From positions 51,821 through 115,820 of the forward strand of contig WRBQ01000003.1 of assembly GCA_009784445.1 (NCBI GenBank): a DNA stretch of 64,000 nt, read 5' to 3'. Position 1 is the first letter of the stretch. Each line of letters opens with the position of its first letter. The position numbers were made by a program, and so were the translations under genes. Under the pieces are notes generated by a model. It saw only the letters and a list, made by a program, of their open reading frames with translations, did not search any database and was not told where the DNA came from. Below, in pieces: positions 15,769-30,943 of this stretch. The DNA is from Oscillospiraceae bacterium (GTDB taxonomy: Bacteria > Bacillota > Clostridia > Oscillospirales > Acutalibacteraceae).

Positions 15769-17081
15769 TGCCACTGATCACCCAAGCCGTGCGCGGCACA
15801 CGCGATGTGCTGCCCACGCAAACATATCTATACCGCTATCTGGAAGAAACCGCGCTGCAAACCGCGCGTAACTTCGGCTATCACGAGCTGCGCACCCCGG
15901 TGTTCGAGCACACTGAGCTGTTTGAACGCGGTGTGGGCGACACCACGGACGTGGTGCAAAAAGAGATGTACACCTTCCTCGACAAAGGCGAGCGTTCCAT
16001 CACCCTGCGGCCAGAAGGTACTGCCGGGGCGGCACGCGCATGCCTAGAACACGGCCTGCTGGGCGGCGCACTGCCCTGCAAAGTTAGCTACATCACCACC
16101 TGCTACCGCTACGAAAAGCCGCAGGCCGGGCGCTACCGCGAGTTTTCGCAGTTTGGCGTGGAATGCTTTGGTGCCTCCACGCCCGCCGCCGACGCCGAAA
16201 TGATCTCCTTGGTGGCTGAATACTTCGCTGCCATTGGGCTTGAGAATTACCGCATTGAACTCAATAGCATTGGCTGCCCCGATTGCCGCAAGGTCTATTT
16301 GCACAAACTGCGCGAGCACTTTGATGCGCGCACAGCAGATCTTTGCGGCACCTGCCACGATCGCTTGGCGAAAAACCCCATGCGCATTTTGGACTGCAAG
16401 TCGCCCGTGTGTGGCGACATTGCCACGCAAGCTCCGGCAACGCTTGAGCACCTGTGCGGCGACTGCGACATGCACTTTGCGCAAGTGCAGCAGCTACTAA
16501 GCAGCATTGATGTGCCGTTTACACTCAACGCCCGCATGGTGCGGGGCCTAGACTATTACACCCACACCGTGGTGGAGTTCGTGAGCGAACTAGAGGGCCT
16601 AGAAAGCAATCCCGTGCTCGGCGGCGGCGGGCGCTACAACGGCTTGGTTGAGCTGCTGGGTGGCCCCGCGAATATGCCCGGCTGTGGCTTCGCGTTGGGC
16701 TTGGAACGCATTTTGCTGCACCTGCAAGCGGCGGGCACTCCCCTGCCTGCGCGTGAAAACTGCGAGCTTTACATCGCCACACAAGGCGAGCAAGCCCATG
16801 CCGCGGCGTTCAGTTTGGCTGTACAGCTGCGTGCCGAGGGCATTGCCGCAGAGGTTGATATCGTTGGCCGCAGCCTGAAAGCGCAGATGAAATATGCCGA
16901 CAAAATCGGCGCGAACTACACCTGCGTGCTGGGCGACAGCGAGCTAGAAACCGGTGCCGTGCGCTTGAAAAACATGCAAACCGGCACGCAACACGCCTTC
17001 AAGCTCACTGACTTGGCCGAGGAATTCGCGCACTTTTTGGTACAGCAAGCCCACGAGGAACTGACGGCATTGTATGAATAA
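15768..17081 (+). CDS. hisS: Histidyl-tRNA synthetase
   Basis: The enzyme charges tRNA-His with histidine. This is a class II synthetase of 437 residues, a normal length. Motif 1 region is QAVRGTRDVLP, motif 2 is TLRPEGTAG with CYRYEKPQAGRYREFSQFG, and the His-binding signature is MVRGLDYYTHTVVEF followed by LGGGGRYNGL. Motif 3 is GCGFALGLERILL and a C-terminal anticodon-binding domain begins near residue 330. Some members carry zinc-like cysteines in the insertion domain, and CPDC...CGTC...CGDCD-type pairs are present here. ATG 15768 overlaps the upstream stop (TAATG). Confidence 0.96.
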   Translation: MPLITQAVRGTRDVLPTQTYLYRYLEETALQTARNFGYHELRTPVFEHTELFERGVGDTTDVVQKEMYTFLDKGERSITLRPEGTAGAARACLEHGLLGGALPCKVSYITTCYRYEKPQAGRYREFSQFGVECFGASTPAADAEMISLVAEYFAAIGLENYRIELNSIGCPDCRKVYLHKLREHFDARTADLCGTCHDRLAKNPMRILDCKSPVCGDIATQAPATLEHLCGDCDMHFAQVQQLLSSIDVPFTLNARMVRGLDYYTHTVVEFVSELEGLESNPVLGGGGRYNGLVELLGGPANMPGCGFALGLERILLHLQAAGTPLPARENCELYIATQGEQAHAAAFSLAVQLRAEGIAAEVDIVGRSLKAQMKYADKIGANYTCVLGDSELETGAVRLKNMQTGTQHAFKLTDLAEEFAHFLVQQAHEELTALYE

Positions 17082-17091
17082 AAGGAGAACG

Positions 17092-17535
17092 ATGGCAACG
17101 CAAAACAAAACACCCGTGATGATTGAAATCCGTGATTCACACCGCGTGCAGGGCGAGTCTTACAGCTCGGAAATCCTGTGCGACGGCATGCTCGAACAAC
17201 TCGACGATGGCTGGCAGCTCAACTATGTGGAGCAAAGCGAGGGCCTGCAGGGCAGCCGCTCGGCGCTGCGTGTGCATGACCAAATCGTGTCACTCACCCG
17301 CGAAGGCGAGTTCCCCCTAGACCTCACGCTTGAGCAAGGTGTGCGCCACAAATGCTACTACAACACCCCCGCCGGCATGATGCAGCTGGGCGTATTTGCA
17401 CGGCAAGTGCAGTCTGATCTTTCACGCACAGGCGGACAAATTAAGCTCAACTACACCCTAGATTTCTCTGCCGACATGGTCAGCAGCAACCAGCTGGAGA
17501 TTAATATTACCACACCAAGGAGCGAGACATGTTAG
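17092..17535 (+). CDS. DUF1934 family protein (YwiB-like)
   Basis: A 147-residue small beta-barrel protein of the DUF1934/YwiB family. The start VMIEIRDSHRVQGESY, the central QGSRSALRVHD and the late YTLDFSADMVSSNQLEINI are typical. Function is unknown; calycin-like folding is reported for the family. It is regularly located directly before argS, exactly as here, where its end overlaps the argS start by seven bases. ATG 17092 is preferred for its AAGGAG five bases upstream. Confidence 0.88.
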   Translation: MATQNKTPVMIEIRDSHRVQGESYSSEILCDGMLEQLDDGWQLNYVEQSEGLQGSRSALRVHDQIVSLTREGEFPLDLTLEQGVRHKCYYNTPAGMMQLGVFARQVQSDLSRTGGQIKLNYTLDFSADMVSSNQLEINITTPRSETC

Positions 17536-19229
17536 ACCAATTAAGTGCCATTGCCGCCGCAGCGTTTGAGCAATGCGGGTTCGACCCCGCGCTGGGGCGT
17601 GTGATTTTATCCAACCGGCCGCAGCTGTGCCAGTTTCAGTGCGATGGCGCCATGAAAGGCGCAAAACAACTGCGCCGCCCGCCCATGGAAATCGCCAAAG
17701 CCGTGGCTGAAAAACTAGCCGAACACCCCGCATTCGCCATGGTGGATGTCGCCCCACCGGGCTTCATCAACCTCAATGTAACAGATGAATTTCTGCTGCA
17801 AGGCTTGGCAATTGCTGCGAGCGATGCTCGCTTTGGCGTGCCCGCAACCGAAAATCCGCGCACCATCGTGCTGGATTATTGCGGTCCGAATGTGGCCAAG
17901 CCCTTGCACGTTGGGCATTTGCGCCCGGCGATTATTGGCGAATCACTCAAGCGGCTGATGAAATTCCTCGGCCACAAGGTGATTGCAGACAACCACCTAG
18001 GCGACTGGGGCCTGCAAATGGGCCAAGTAATTGCACAGCTAGAGGAACTGGGCAAAACGGCTGATGACATCACTGGGCCGCTGCTCAGCGAGGTTTATCC
18101 GCAAGCCAGCGCACGCAGCAAAACCGATCCCGACTTTCGCAAAAAAGCGCAAGATTACACCGTGGCTTGGCAACAGCGCGAACCCGACAAAGTCGTGCTG
18201 GGCGAGAAAATCATTGAGGTGTCGTGCGAGAATTTTCGCGAGGATTTCGCAGTGCTGGGCGTTTCGTATGATTACTGGTACGGCGAAAGCTATGCCGCGC
18301 AGTTCGTTCCCGCTGTGTTGGATACGCTCAAGCAGCAAAATCTGCTGCGGCTTGACGACGGCGCACAGGTGGTTGATGTTACCCGCGACGACGACAACCC
18401 ACCCCTGCCGCCTGCGATTATGATCAAAAGCGACGGCGCCTGCAACTACGAAACCACCGACGTGGCCACCATCCTCCAGCGCGTGCAAGAGTTTGCGCCC
18501 GACGACATTTGGTATGTGGTGGACAAACGCCAGGCGCTGCACTTTAAGCAAGTGTTCCGCGTGGCACACAACAGCGGCATCGCACCCGAAGACCTGCACC
18601 TTGTGCACATCGGCAACGGCACCATGAACGGCGCCGACGGCCGCCCCTTCAAAACACGCGATGGCGGCACCATGCGCCTGAGTGATTTGCTGGAGCAAGC
18701 CACCGCACAAGCCATGGAGAAAATCGCCGATTCCGCTTATATTCTTGACAGCGAAAAGCCGCAAGCCGCGCAAAAAATCGCCGTGGCCTCCATCAAGTTT
18801 GGCGATTTAAGCAACCATTGGGCGAAAGATTATGTCTTTGACCTGCAAAAATTCTTGTCCTTCGAGGGCAAAACAGGTAGTTATATTTTATACATGCTGG
18901 CGCGCATTAACTCCATTTTAGGTAAGGCGAGTGATGATACCCCGCAGTTCGCGCAGCTCACCGGCGACGCCGAGCGCGAGCTGGCCATTGCCCTGCTGCA
19001 AACCGGCCAGCAATTCGCCCAAGCCGCTGCGCAACAAGCGCCCAACTTCGTGGCCGAAAGTGCTTATACCATCGCCGTGGCCTTCGCGAAATTCTACCAC
19101 AACAGCAACATCTTGAACGAAACCTGTGCACAAACACGTGCAAGCCGCTTGGCTTTGTGCAAGCTCACGCAAGATATCCTTCTGCTGCACTTAGATATTC
19201 TGGGCATTGAGGCTGTGGAGGCAATGTAA
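17529..19229 (+). CDS. argS: Arginyl-tRNA synthetase
   Basis: A class I synthetase charging tRNA-Arg, 566 residues. The HIGH motif appears as HVGH within NVAKPLHVGHLRPAIIGE. Other ArgS features are NHLGDWGLQMGQ, YETTDVATILQRV, WYVVDKRQALHFKQVF and the KMSKS-equivalent FKTRDGGTMRL, plus the all-helical DALR anticodon-binding domain at the C terminus. ATG 17529 lies inside the end of the DUF1934 gene, with AAGGAG upstream. It follows hisS in the same transcript, forming a small translation operon. Confidence 0.95.
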   Translation: MLDQLSAIAAAAFEQCGFDPALGRVILSNRPQLCQFQCDGAMKGAKQLRRPPMEIAKAVAEKLAEHPAFAMVDVAPPGFINLNVTDEFLLQGLAIAASDARFGVPATENPRTIVLDYCGPNVAKPLHVGHLRPAIIGESLKRLMKFLGHKVIADNHLGDWGLQMGQVIAQLEELGKTADDITGPLLSEVYPQASARSKTDPDFRKKAQDYTVAWQQREPDKVVLGEKIIEVSCENFREDFAVLGVSYDYWYGESYAAQFVPAVLDTLKQQNLLRLDDGAQVVDVTRDDDNPPLPPAIMIKSDGACNYETTDVATILQRVQEFAPDDIWYVVDKRQALHFKQVFRVAHNSGIAPEDLHLVHIGNGTMNGADGRPFKTRDGGTMRLSDLLEQATAQAMEKIADSAYILDSEKPQAAQKIAVASIKFGDLSNHWAKDYVFDLQKFLSFEGKTGSYILYMLARINSILGKASDDTPQFAQLTGDAERELAIALLQTGQQFAQAAAQQAPNFVAESAYTIAVAFAKFYHNSNILNETCAQTRASRLALCKLTQDILLLHLDILGIEAVEAM

Positions 19230-19230
19230 C

Positions 19231-20064
19231 ATGGCCATTGACGCAAAATACCAAGGCGATATGGAGATCATCCTGTCGCACCGGCACGACTTGGGCGCTG
19301 ATTATTGGACCACGCCCGACAACCGGCTAATTAAAGGCTCGCCGTTTTCTTGCCTAGACAGCACACTGATGCTGCTGGAGCTTGGCATGCAGCATGACGA
19401 CCCCATTTTGCAAGCCGTTGCTGAGCTGTTTTTCAGCACGTGGCGCAAAGACGGCCGCTTCAAGCTTTACCCCACCGGGGGAATTTTGCCCTGCCACACG
19501 GCCTATGCCGCCAATTTAATGTGCCGCCTAGGTTACGTGCAAGACGAACGCATCCAAACCACGCTGCAGCACTTCTTAGCCACGCCGTACACCGACGGCG
19601 GCTGGCGCTGCAATAAATTCTCCTTTGGCAGAGGCCCGGAGACAGAATACTCCAACCCGCTGCCCACGCTCAATGCGCTTGATACTTTTCGCCACAGCAG
19701 CTACTTGAACAACGAGCCAAAGCTGGACGATGCCGTGGAATTCTTGCTTGCCCACTGGGTAATTCGCAAGCCAATTGGTCCGTGCCAATATGGCATGGGT
19801 AGCCGCTTCATGCAGGTGGAGTACCCGCTATGGAGCTACAACTTGTTCCAGTATGTTTATGTGTTGTCGTTCTACGACAAAGCCAAACAAGATGAGCGAT
19901 TTTTGCAAGCATTTCGCACATTGCAGGGCAATTTAGTTGACGGCATGATTGTGCCGCAGCGCAACTCTGCAAAACTTGCGCAGCTATCGTTTTGCCAAAA
20001 AGGTCAGCCCAGCGAGCTAGCCACCAAACGATATCTCGAAATCACAGCAAATCTCAGCGTGTAA
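19231..20064 (+). CDS. Prenyltransferase/squalene-cyclase-like alpha/alpha toroid protein
   Basis: The 277-residue protein has the helical-hairpin repeat pattern of the terpenoid cyclase/prenyltransferase toroid. Segments such as SCLDSTLMLLELGMQHDDPILQ, GILPCHTAYAANLMCRLGY, a PYTDGGWRC turn and LPTLNALDTFR recur at roughly 50-residue spacing. No DXDD or DCTAE cyclase motif is visible, so catalysis is not supported; a binding or structural role is equally likely. ATG 19231 begins two bases after argS, with GGAGG at 19217-19221. An imperfect hairpin follows the gene. Confidence 0.65.
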   Translation: MAIDAKYQGDMEIILSHRHDLGADYWTTPDNRLIKGSPFSCLDSTLMLLELGMQHDDPILQAVAELFFSTWRKDGRFKLYPTGGILPCHTAYAANLMCRLGYVQDERIQTTLQHFLATPYTDGGWRCNKFSFGRGPETEYSNPLPTLNALDTFRHSSYLNNEPKLDDAVEFLLAHWVIRKPIGPCQYGMGSRFMQVEYPLWSYNLFQYVYVLSFYDKAKQDERFLQAFRTLQGNLVDGMIVPQRNSAKLAQLSFCQKGQPSELATKRYLEITANLSV

Positions 20065-20079
20065 AATGCATAATTTACC

Positions 20080-20123
20080 AAGCCCTTTCGCATACTAACG
20101 GAAATGTGCGAAGGGGGCTTTTT
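20080..20123 (+). terminator. Hairpin with T-run overlapping the next ribosome binding site
   Basis: AAGCCC-TTTCGCAT (20080-20093) pairs imperfectly with ATGTGCGAAGGGGGCTT (20104-20120) and is followed by TTT before CTATG. The 3' arm contains AAGGGGG, the apparent ribosome binding site for the nucleotidyltransferase at 20126. It could be a terminator for the upstream operon and at the same time limit translation of the next gene. Confidence 0.6.
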
Positions 20124-20125
20124 CT

Positions 20126-22417
20126 ATGAAAGCAGTCATCATGGCCGGGGGCGAGGGTAGCCGCCTGCGACCACTCACCTGCAACATGCCCAAGCCACTG
20201 GCTCGCCTGTGCGGCAAGCCGGTGCTGGAGTATATCTTCGACCTGCTGCTGCTGCATGGCGTGCGCGAAGCTTGCGTTTCGCTGGGCTATTTGGCCGAGC
20301 AAATTGAGCAGCGCTACCCAAACGGACAGTATGATGGCCTCCCCCTTTCGTTCGTAAAAGAGGAAAGCCCCCTAGGCACGGCCGGCGGCGTGGCCCTTTG
20401 CGCACGCAACTGGGGCGACGATTTCCTCGTCATCAGCGGCGACGCCATGTGCGATCTTGACCTGAGCGAAGCCATTGCTCGGCACAAAAGTAGCGGCGCG
20501 GCGGTGACGATTTTGGGCGTTGAAGTGGAAGATCCGCGCGAATACGGACTCATGCAGCTGGATGAAAACGGCGATGTGGTGGGCTTTGTGGAAAAACCCG
20601 CTTGGGGGCAAGTCACTACCAACTTGGCCAACACCGGGATATATATTCTTCGCGCGGACATCATGAGTCTCGTACCAGCACAGGGAAAGTATGATTTTGC
20701 GCAGGATTTGTTCCCTGCCCTGCTGGCAAAAGGTGAGCGCATCGCCTGCTGCAACAGCACCGGCTATTGGTGCGACATTGGTGACCTGCCAGCTTATTTG
20801 CAATGTCAGCGCGATATGCTCGACGGCGCGGTGCAGTGCAACATGCCGCCCAGCCACACGCCGCGCGGCGCTGATTTTACCGTCATCCCGCCAGTGCACG
20901 TGGGCGAAAATGTGAGCATCGTCGCCGATGCAGTCATCGGCCCGCATGCCGTTTTAGATGACAACTGCCGCGTGGGCGAGCGTGCCAAAGTGCGCGCCAG
21001 TGTGCTACTTGAACACGCCGATATTGCTGCCGATGCTTGCCTCACCGGTGCGATTGTATGCAGCGGTACACAGATTCGCGCAGGGGCAAAGCTTAACGAG
21101 GGTGCAACGGTAGGCGAGCGTGCATGCATCGGCGCCGCCGCAACACTCATGCCCGGCGTGGCGGTTTGGCCGCAAAAACAGGTTGAACCGGCTGCCCAAG
21201 TGCAACAGCATGTGAAATATGGCAACCAAAGCGCTGCGCTGTTTGAAGACAACGGCATTGGCGGCAGTGAGGGCATGCGCCTAACCCCCGAAGCCTGTGC
21301 AGCGCTGGGCTGCGCCATCGGCAGCGTGAAAAGCTGCAAAAAAGCGGGCATCGCCCACGACGGCACGCCTCGCGCACATGCCCTTGCCATGGCGCTAACC
21401 AGCGGTTTGCTCAGCGCTGGCGCGCATATCTGGGACTTCGGCGGTGAAAGCTTTGCGGCACAGTTATCATTCTACACCGCCTTTTGCGGGCTGGGCGTAG
21501 GTATTTTCATCAGTGGCGGCGACGAACCAACCATCCTGCTGCGCGGCGAAGGCGGGCTAAGCCTGCCGCGGCAACTGGAGCGCGAAATCGAAACCCGCCT
21601 GCGCCGCGCCGAGTTCACCCACGCCGACGACGAAGACTGCCACGAAATTGCAAACATGCAGGCCATCAAAACCATGTATGCACGTGAGCTAATGCGCCAA
21701 GCGCCGCAGGGGCTCAAAGGCAGCAGCGTGCGCGTGGCAAGTGAAAACCCACACGTGCAAGCCACCCTAGAAAACACCCTAGACAGGCTGGATTGCAGCG
21801 TGGGGCAAGGCAGCCTAACGCTGCAAGTGAGCGAAGACGGCGCACAGCTCAGCGCGTGGTTAACCGCACACGAGCATGATGTGCATTACTCGCACGAGCA
21901 ATTGCTTGCCATTTGCTGCAAGGCAGAGCTCGCACACGGCGACATCGCGCTACCCTTCGATGCACCCGAATTTCTTGACGAACTGGCCGTACTAGCGGGT
22001 CGCAGCACACTGCGTTACCTCAGCTGCCCCGCCGACCAAAGCGACAGCAAGGCAAGGCAGTTGGCCGCTCGCCAACACTGGGTACGCGATGGGTTATTCC
22101 TAGCCATCAAGCTGCTGCAAGTCATGCAAGAGCGCAAATGCAGCCTGCATGAACTAATCACCGAGCTGCCACCCTGCCACGTGCAACGCAAAAGATTCAG
22201 CCTGCCCTGTTCGCCCAGCATGCTGCAACAGCTCATTGGCGAGCAAGAACAAGTGCTTACCGCACGTGAGGGCTTAGTTTTACAGCGCGAAAACGGACGC
22301 ATCCTCATCACACCCGGCAAAAGCGGCCGCTGTGCCCACGTGCTCACCGAAGCCGCCACCGCAGAAATCGCGCAAGAATTGTGCGATTTTGCAGGGAAAC
22401 TACTTGACGTGGACTGA
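20126..22417 (+). CDS. Sugar-phosphate nucleotidyltransferase fused to degenerate phosphohexomutase
   Basis: Domain 1 (about residues 1-230) is a GT-A nucleotidyltransferase with MKAVIMAGGEGSRLRPLT, KPLARLCGKPVLEYI, ISGDAMCDLDL and FVEKP, typical of mannose-1-phosphate guanylyltransferases. Domain 2 (about 250-360) is a left-handed beta-helix with hexapeptide repeats. Domain 3 (about 375-763) follows the phosphoglucomutase/phosphomannomutase layout, but the catalytic serine loop normally reading (T/S)ASHNP is ISGGDEP, and the metal loop DGDxDR appears as SEDGAQLS. The mutase half is therefore unlikely to be catalytic. This architecture is known in Firmicutes and Cyanobacteria. The product probably supplies an activated sugar for surface glycans. 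Confidence 0.85.
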   Translation: MKAVIMAGGEGSRLRPLTCNMPKPLARLCGKPVLEYIFDLLLLHGVREACVSLGYLAEQIEQRYPNGQYDGLPLSFVKEESPLGTAGGVALCARNWGDDFLVISGDAMCDLDLSEAIARHKSSGAAVTILGVEVEDPREYGLMQLDENGDVVGFVEKPAWGQVTTNLANTGIYILRADIMSLVPAQGKYDFAQDLFPALLAKGERIACCNSTGYWCDIGDLPAYLQCQRDMLDGAVQCNMPPSHTPRGADFTVIPPVHVGENVSIVADAVIGPHAVLDDNCRVGERAKVRASVLLEHADIAADACLTGAIVCSGTQIRAGAKLNEGATVGERACIGAAATLMPGVAVWPQKQVEPAAQVQQHVKYGNQSAALFEDNGIGGSEGMRLTPEACAALGCAIGSVKSCKKAGIAHDGTPRAHALAMALTSGLLSAGAHIWDFGGESFAAQLSFYTAFCGLGVGIFISGGDEPTILLRGEGGLSLPRQLEREIETRLRRAEFTHADDEDCHEIANMQAIKTMYARELMRQAPQGLKGSSVRVASENPHVQATLENTLDRLDCSVGQGSLTLQVSEDGAQLSAWLTAHEHDVHYSHEQLLAICCKAELAHGDIALPFDAPEFLDELAVLAGRSTLRYLSCPADQSDSKARQLAARQHWVRDGLFLAIKLLQVMQERKCSLHELITELPPCHVQRKRFSLPCSPSMLQQLIGEQEQVLTAREGLVLQRENGRILITPGKSGRCAHVLTEAATAEIAQELCDFAGKLLDVD

Positions 22418-22432
22418 CGGTCGTGGTACAAT
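22404..22432 (+). promoter_or_regulatory. Sigma-A promoter for the metallophosphoesterase/ligA pair
   Basis: TTGACG (22404-22409), 17 bases and TACAAT (22427-22432). It starts inside the last codons of the nucleotidyltransferase gene and lies 53 bases before the next start. Confidence 0.75.
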
Positions 22433-22484
22433 GTAAAGGTTACTACTAAAGGCGGCGATTGCCGTCTACATAGGGGAGTTTATC

Positions 22485-25810
<3,326 letters not shown>

Positions 25811-25845
25811 CCACCTGCGGTGGGGCTCCCCGCTTCGCAACAATA
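25811..25845 (+). repeat. Interspersed repeat, CCACCTGCGGTGGGGCTC family
   Basis: CCACCTGCGGTGGGGCTC begins at the first base after the ligA stop codon and continues into CGCTTCGCAACAATAG. The same 18-mer occurs at 47716-47733 and, inverted, at 52608-52625, each time adjoining a gene end and near a CGCTTCGC core. Confidence 0.85.
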
Positions 25846-25862
25846 GCTGCGAATCAAATAAA

Positions 25863-25899
25863 ACCCCACTCTGTAAAAAAAACCAGAGTGGGATTTTCT
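25863..25899. terminator. Bidirectional terminator between ligA and the arabinofuranosidase gene
   Basis: CCCACTCTG (25865-25873) pairs with CAGAGTGGG (25884-25892). A T-rich run follows on each strand (ATTTTCTT on plus, GTTTTATTT on minus), between convergent genes. Confidence 0.85.
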
Positions 25900-25914
25900 T
25901 GTTTTCTGCAGGTG

Positions 25915-28284
<2,370 letters not shown>

Positions 28285-28288
<4 letters not shown>

Positions 28289-29985
28289 TCGGTCACCTCC
28301 CCTTCTTGCTCGGCTTCTTTTTCGGCGGCACGTGCTTTGAGGTCAGCACTGATTTGCGCCATTTTTTTCGGCGTAAGATCATAGAAGATGAACGGCAGTG
28401 CCGAAAGGGCCAGTGAAATCACCGCAAACCAGATGTTGGTGGAGGTGAAGGCGCGGAAAAACTCAGGGTCATACAACACATCCATGTCGCCAAAGAAACC
28501 GGCACGGCCAAGCAAAAACGGCAGCACAAAGCCCATGAGCATCAGCAGCGGGTCGGTGATATAGCGGAAGTATGTATTCACGCTCATTTCTAGGCGTTCG
28601 CCGCTTTTCCATTGCTGATAGTCCCAAATGTCGCCAATGAGCGTGGCGTTCACCACGTCGTTGCTAGACTGCAAAAAGCTGCGCAACATGATGATCACCA
28701 TCAGCACTACGAGCATAAGCGTGGGATTCGTGATGCCAGTGGCGGGAATGAGCAGCAGCAGCACCCCGCTCATCAGCAGCCGCTGAATCAGCATCACCTG
28801 CCGCTTTGAAAAATGCTTGGTGAACAGCGGCGTCATCAGCTGGCCAGTGGTGCTGGTGGGCAGTTTATACAAACTCACCGCCAACCCAAAGGCCCAAGGC
28901 ATGCGTGTGACAAAGATGAACGTCCACACAATCATGCCTTCCCACACGTTGGGCACGCGGGTGAACACATCGCTGAGGCTGCGAATCCACTGGTACTTAT
29001 TCTTGAACACTTCGCGAATGCCATCTTTGAATTTCACACGCGCCACATGGTTTTTCTCTTCAATCACGCGCTCTTGCACACGCAGCACAAGCAGCCCTTG
29101 CGCCAAACAAATGGCACCGTAGATGGGCAGAATCACTTGGTATGCGCGGATGTTTTCCAAGCCGCCCAGCATCACCGCAACCAAGGGGAACAGCGGGCGG
29201 TAAATCGAGCGCAGCAGGCCGGTGAAAATCGGCGCGACGGACATAATGCGCGAGCGCTCCTGCGGGTTAGGGCTAATGCGATTTTGGAAGTCGTTGATGT
29301 TGGCATATAGCCAACGAAAGCTGTCAATGGCACCGGTGACAAAATGGGTCATCAGCAGCAATGTGCTGTACGTCACGTTTTGGTAGGGAATTTGCGTCAC
29401 GGCAATCACTAGACCCAGCACCAGTGGGCCATAAAAAATCATCATGGGCTTGAACTTGCCATATTTTCGACCAAACAGCCGCAGCACTGTGATTTGCGCC
29501 GCAGCAACCCCCACCACAATAAACAGCCGCAGGGCAATGTGGCGCAGCAGGTCGGGCAGCAGTACGATGTCTACCAAAAATTGTGGCACTTGTGCAGCGG
29601 CAACATTCAGCGGCGGCAGTATCCACAGCACAATGCCCAGCAATAAGGCGCCCGCGCCGCCCGCAAGCAGCCCGCGCATCACTTTTTTGGGGAATCGCCC
29701 CATGTTGTCGATGATATACGGCCCCAGCGGCAGCGCCACGTAGTTCATAATCGTCGCAATCAGCGACACCGCGAAGATATCCATGGGTCGCAGGCCAAAA
29801 ATCAGCCCGCTGAGCGTGGCGGTGCCTGCCGTCATGGCCACGGTGTCGAACACGGGATTCCAGCCGCCCAAACCCATGCTGGCAAAACACCACGAGATAA
29901 ATTCTTTGAACGACACGTGGTTGTCTTGTTCAGGGTCGTATGGCCAAATCTTTTGGGTAAGCTTTTGATAAAGTGCGCGCAACAC
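28285..29985 (-). CDS. GPH/MFS-type sugar transporter 2
   Basis: A 566-residue polytopic membrane protein with about twelve hydrophobic segments. Recognisable stretches include an N-terminal FGLRPMDIFAVSLIATIMNY and late segments ALSALPFIFY before a charged cytoplasmic tail. It resembles glycoside-pentoside-hexuronide/cation symporters (MFS_2) found with family 51 and family 4 hydrolases in Clostridia. It is a distant paralogue of the product at 34458-36026. GTG 29985 is used as start with AAAGGAG at 29991-29997; an overlapping ATG is out of frame. Substrate is inferred to be a pentose or arabino-oligosaccharide. Confidence 0.8.
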
Positions 29986-30014
29986 ATCAACTCCTTTTTA
30001 TCGTTTTTTTATAC

Positions 30015-30036
30015 GATGTTCCAATATTAGAACATC
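30015..30036. promoter_or_regulatory. Near-perfect palindrome, candidate operator
   Basis: GATGTTC-N8-GAACATC spans the stop codon of the lipoprotein gene and lies 30 bases upstream of the transporter 2 start. The central bases are also AT-symmetric apart from one pair. A second small inverted repeat ATCGT-N8-ACGAT lies at 30000-30017. Neither has a T-run on its 3' side, so an internal operator or mRNA processing site is more likely than a terminator. Confidence 0.5.
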
Positions 30037-30926
30037 ACTCCTCCAACAACGTCAAGCCACATCAATAGATCTGTCGCGGACAGTTGACGCATGCCCACCA
30101 TACTGAATATGCTTTCGGGCGGGTTGCGGTGGAATGTATCCACTTCAATGAAAATGCGATCGTCGTCATCTGAAACGGCTTCCACACGACGCAGCTGGTT
30201 GTTATAGAAAATAAAGTTAGCGAAACCACCGTCAATGGGCAAAGTAGTCATTCGATACATGCGGCCAGCGATGGTGATGTGTATGTATGTGATGTCGGAT
30301 GTGATATTAAGTCGTTTAAAATCGCCGAGTATATCAAAATCCGCTGCATAAGTAGGCACTCCGCCCGTAAAATCCATAAAGCTGAAATAACTGTAGCGCG
30401 CAGGAAAAGTCATGTATGTACCCGTGGGCAACATCAACATGCGTGCGGTATTGCCAAATACACCACGCATGGTAGCAGCCTGTGCTGCACTGTTCGTCTC
30501 ATGCGCCCAGTCAATGGCGTGCTCATACACACTGCGGTTTCCACTTTCAGCTATGACAACGAGCGCATTGTTCATCGCGGGAGAAGCGCTGCTTGCGCGC
30601 CCGCGCAAATAAAATCGACCGCTGCCAAACGTATCCGCCACATCGCGCATGAGGGCGTACATACTCAATTGCGCCGTTGCAGCTGAATTAGTTTGCGCCT
30701 GCGTGGTTTCTTCGCCGAACTCAGGTTCGGTGGTGAGTTGTTGCGCAAAACCGCCCGGAACTGGCGGCATGGGCAAGTCGATGTGAAACTCGTGACTGTC
30801 TTGCTCATGCCCCACCACAGCATAGGCTTCAATGGGCAACCCAACTTCATCGGCAACCGGTCTTGCGCAAGCCACCAGTGTCAAACCCAAGCCAAAGCAA
30901 ATCGCCATGCAAACAATTTTCCTCAT
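30027..30926 (-). CDS. Lipoprotein, paralogue family A member 3
   Basis: The 299-residue protein has a signal peptide and lipobox (GLTLVAC near residue 21). The core carries the same landmarks as the products at 3196-3981 and 4023-5030: a GSGRFYLRGRAS segment, YEHAIDW, FGNTARM, a late FIFYNNQLRRV, and NPPESIFS near the end. It lies 17 bases after araD and 41 bases before a transporter gene, within the pentose operon. Function unknown. Its presence in a sugar operon suggests a substrate-sensing or surface-binding lipoprotein, whereas the other two copies sit behind a ceramidase-like gene. Confidence 0.75.
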   Translation of the reverse strand: MRKIVCMAICFGLGLTLVACARPVADEVGLPIEAYAVVGHEQDSHEFHIDLPMPPVPGGFAQQLTTEPEFGEETTQAQTNSAATAQLSMYALMRDVADTFGSGRFYLRGRASSASPAMNNALVVIAESGNRSVYEHAIDWAHETNSAAQAATMRGVFGNTARMLMLPTGTYMTFPARYSYFSFMDFTGGVPTYAADFDILGDFKRLNITSDITYIHITIAGRMYRMTTLPIDGGFANFIFYNNQLRRVEAVSDDDDRIFIEVDTFHRNPPESIFSMVGMRQLSATDLLMWLDVVGGVMF

Positions 30927-30943
30927 CCGTTTTCCCCCAAAAG

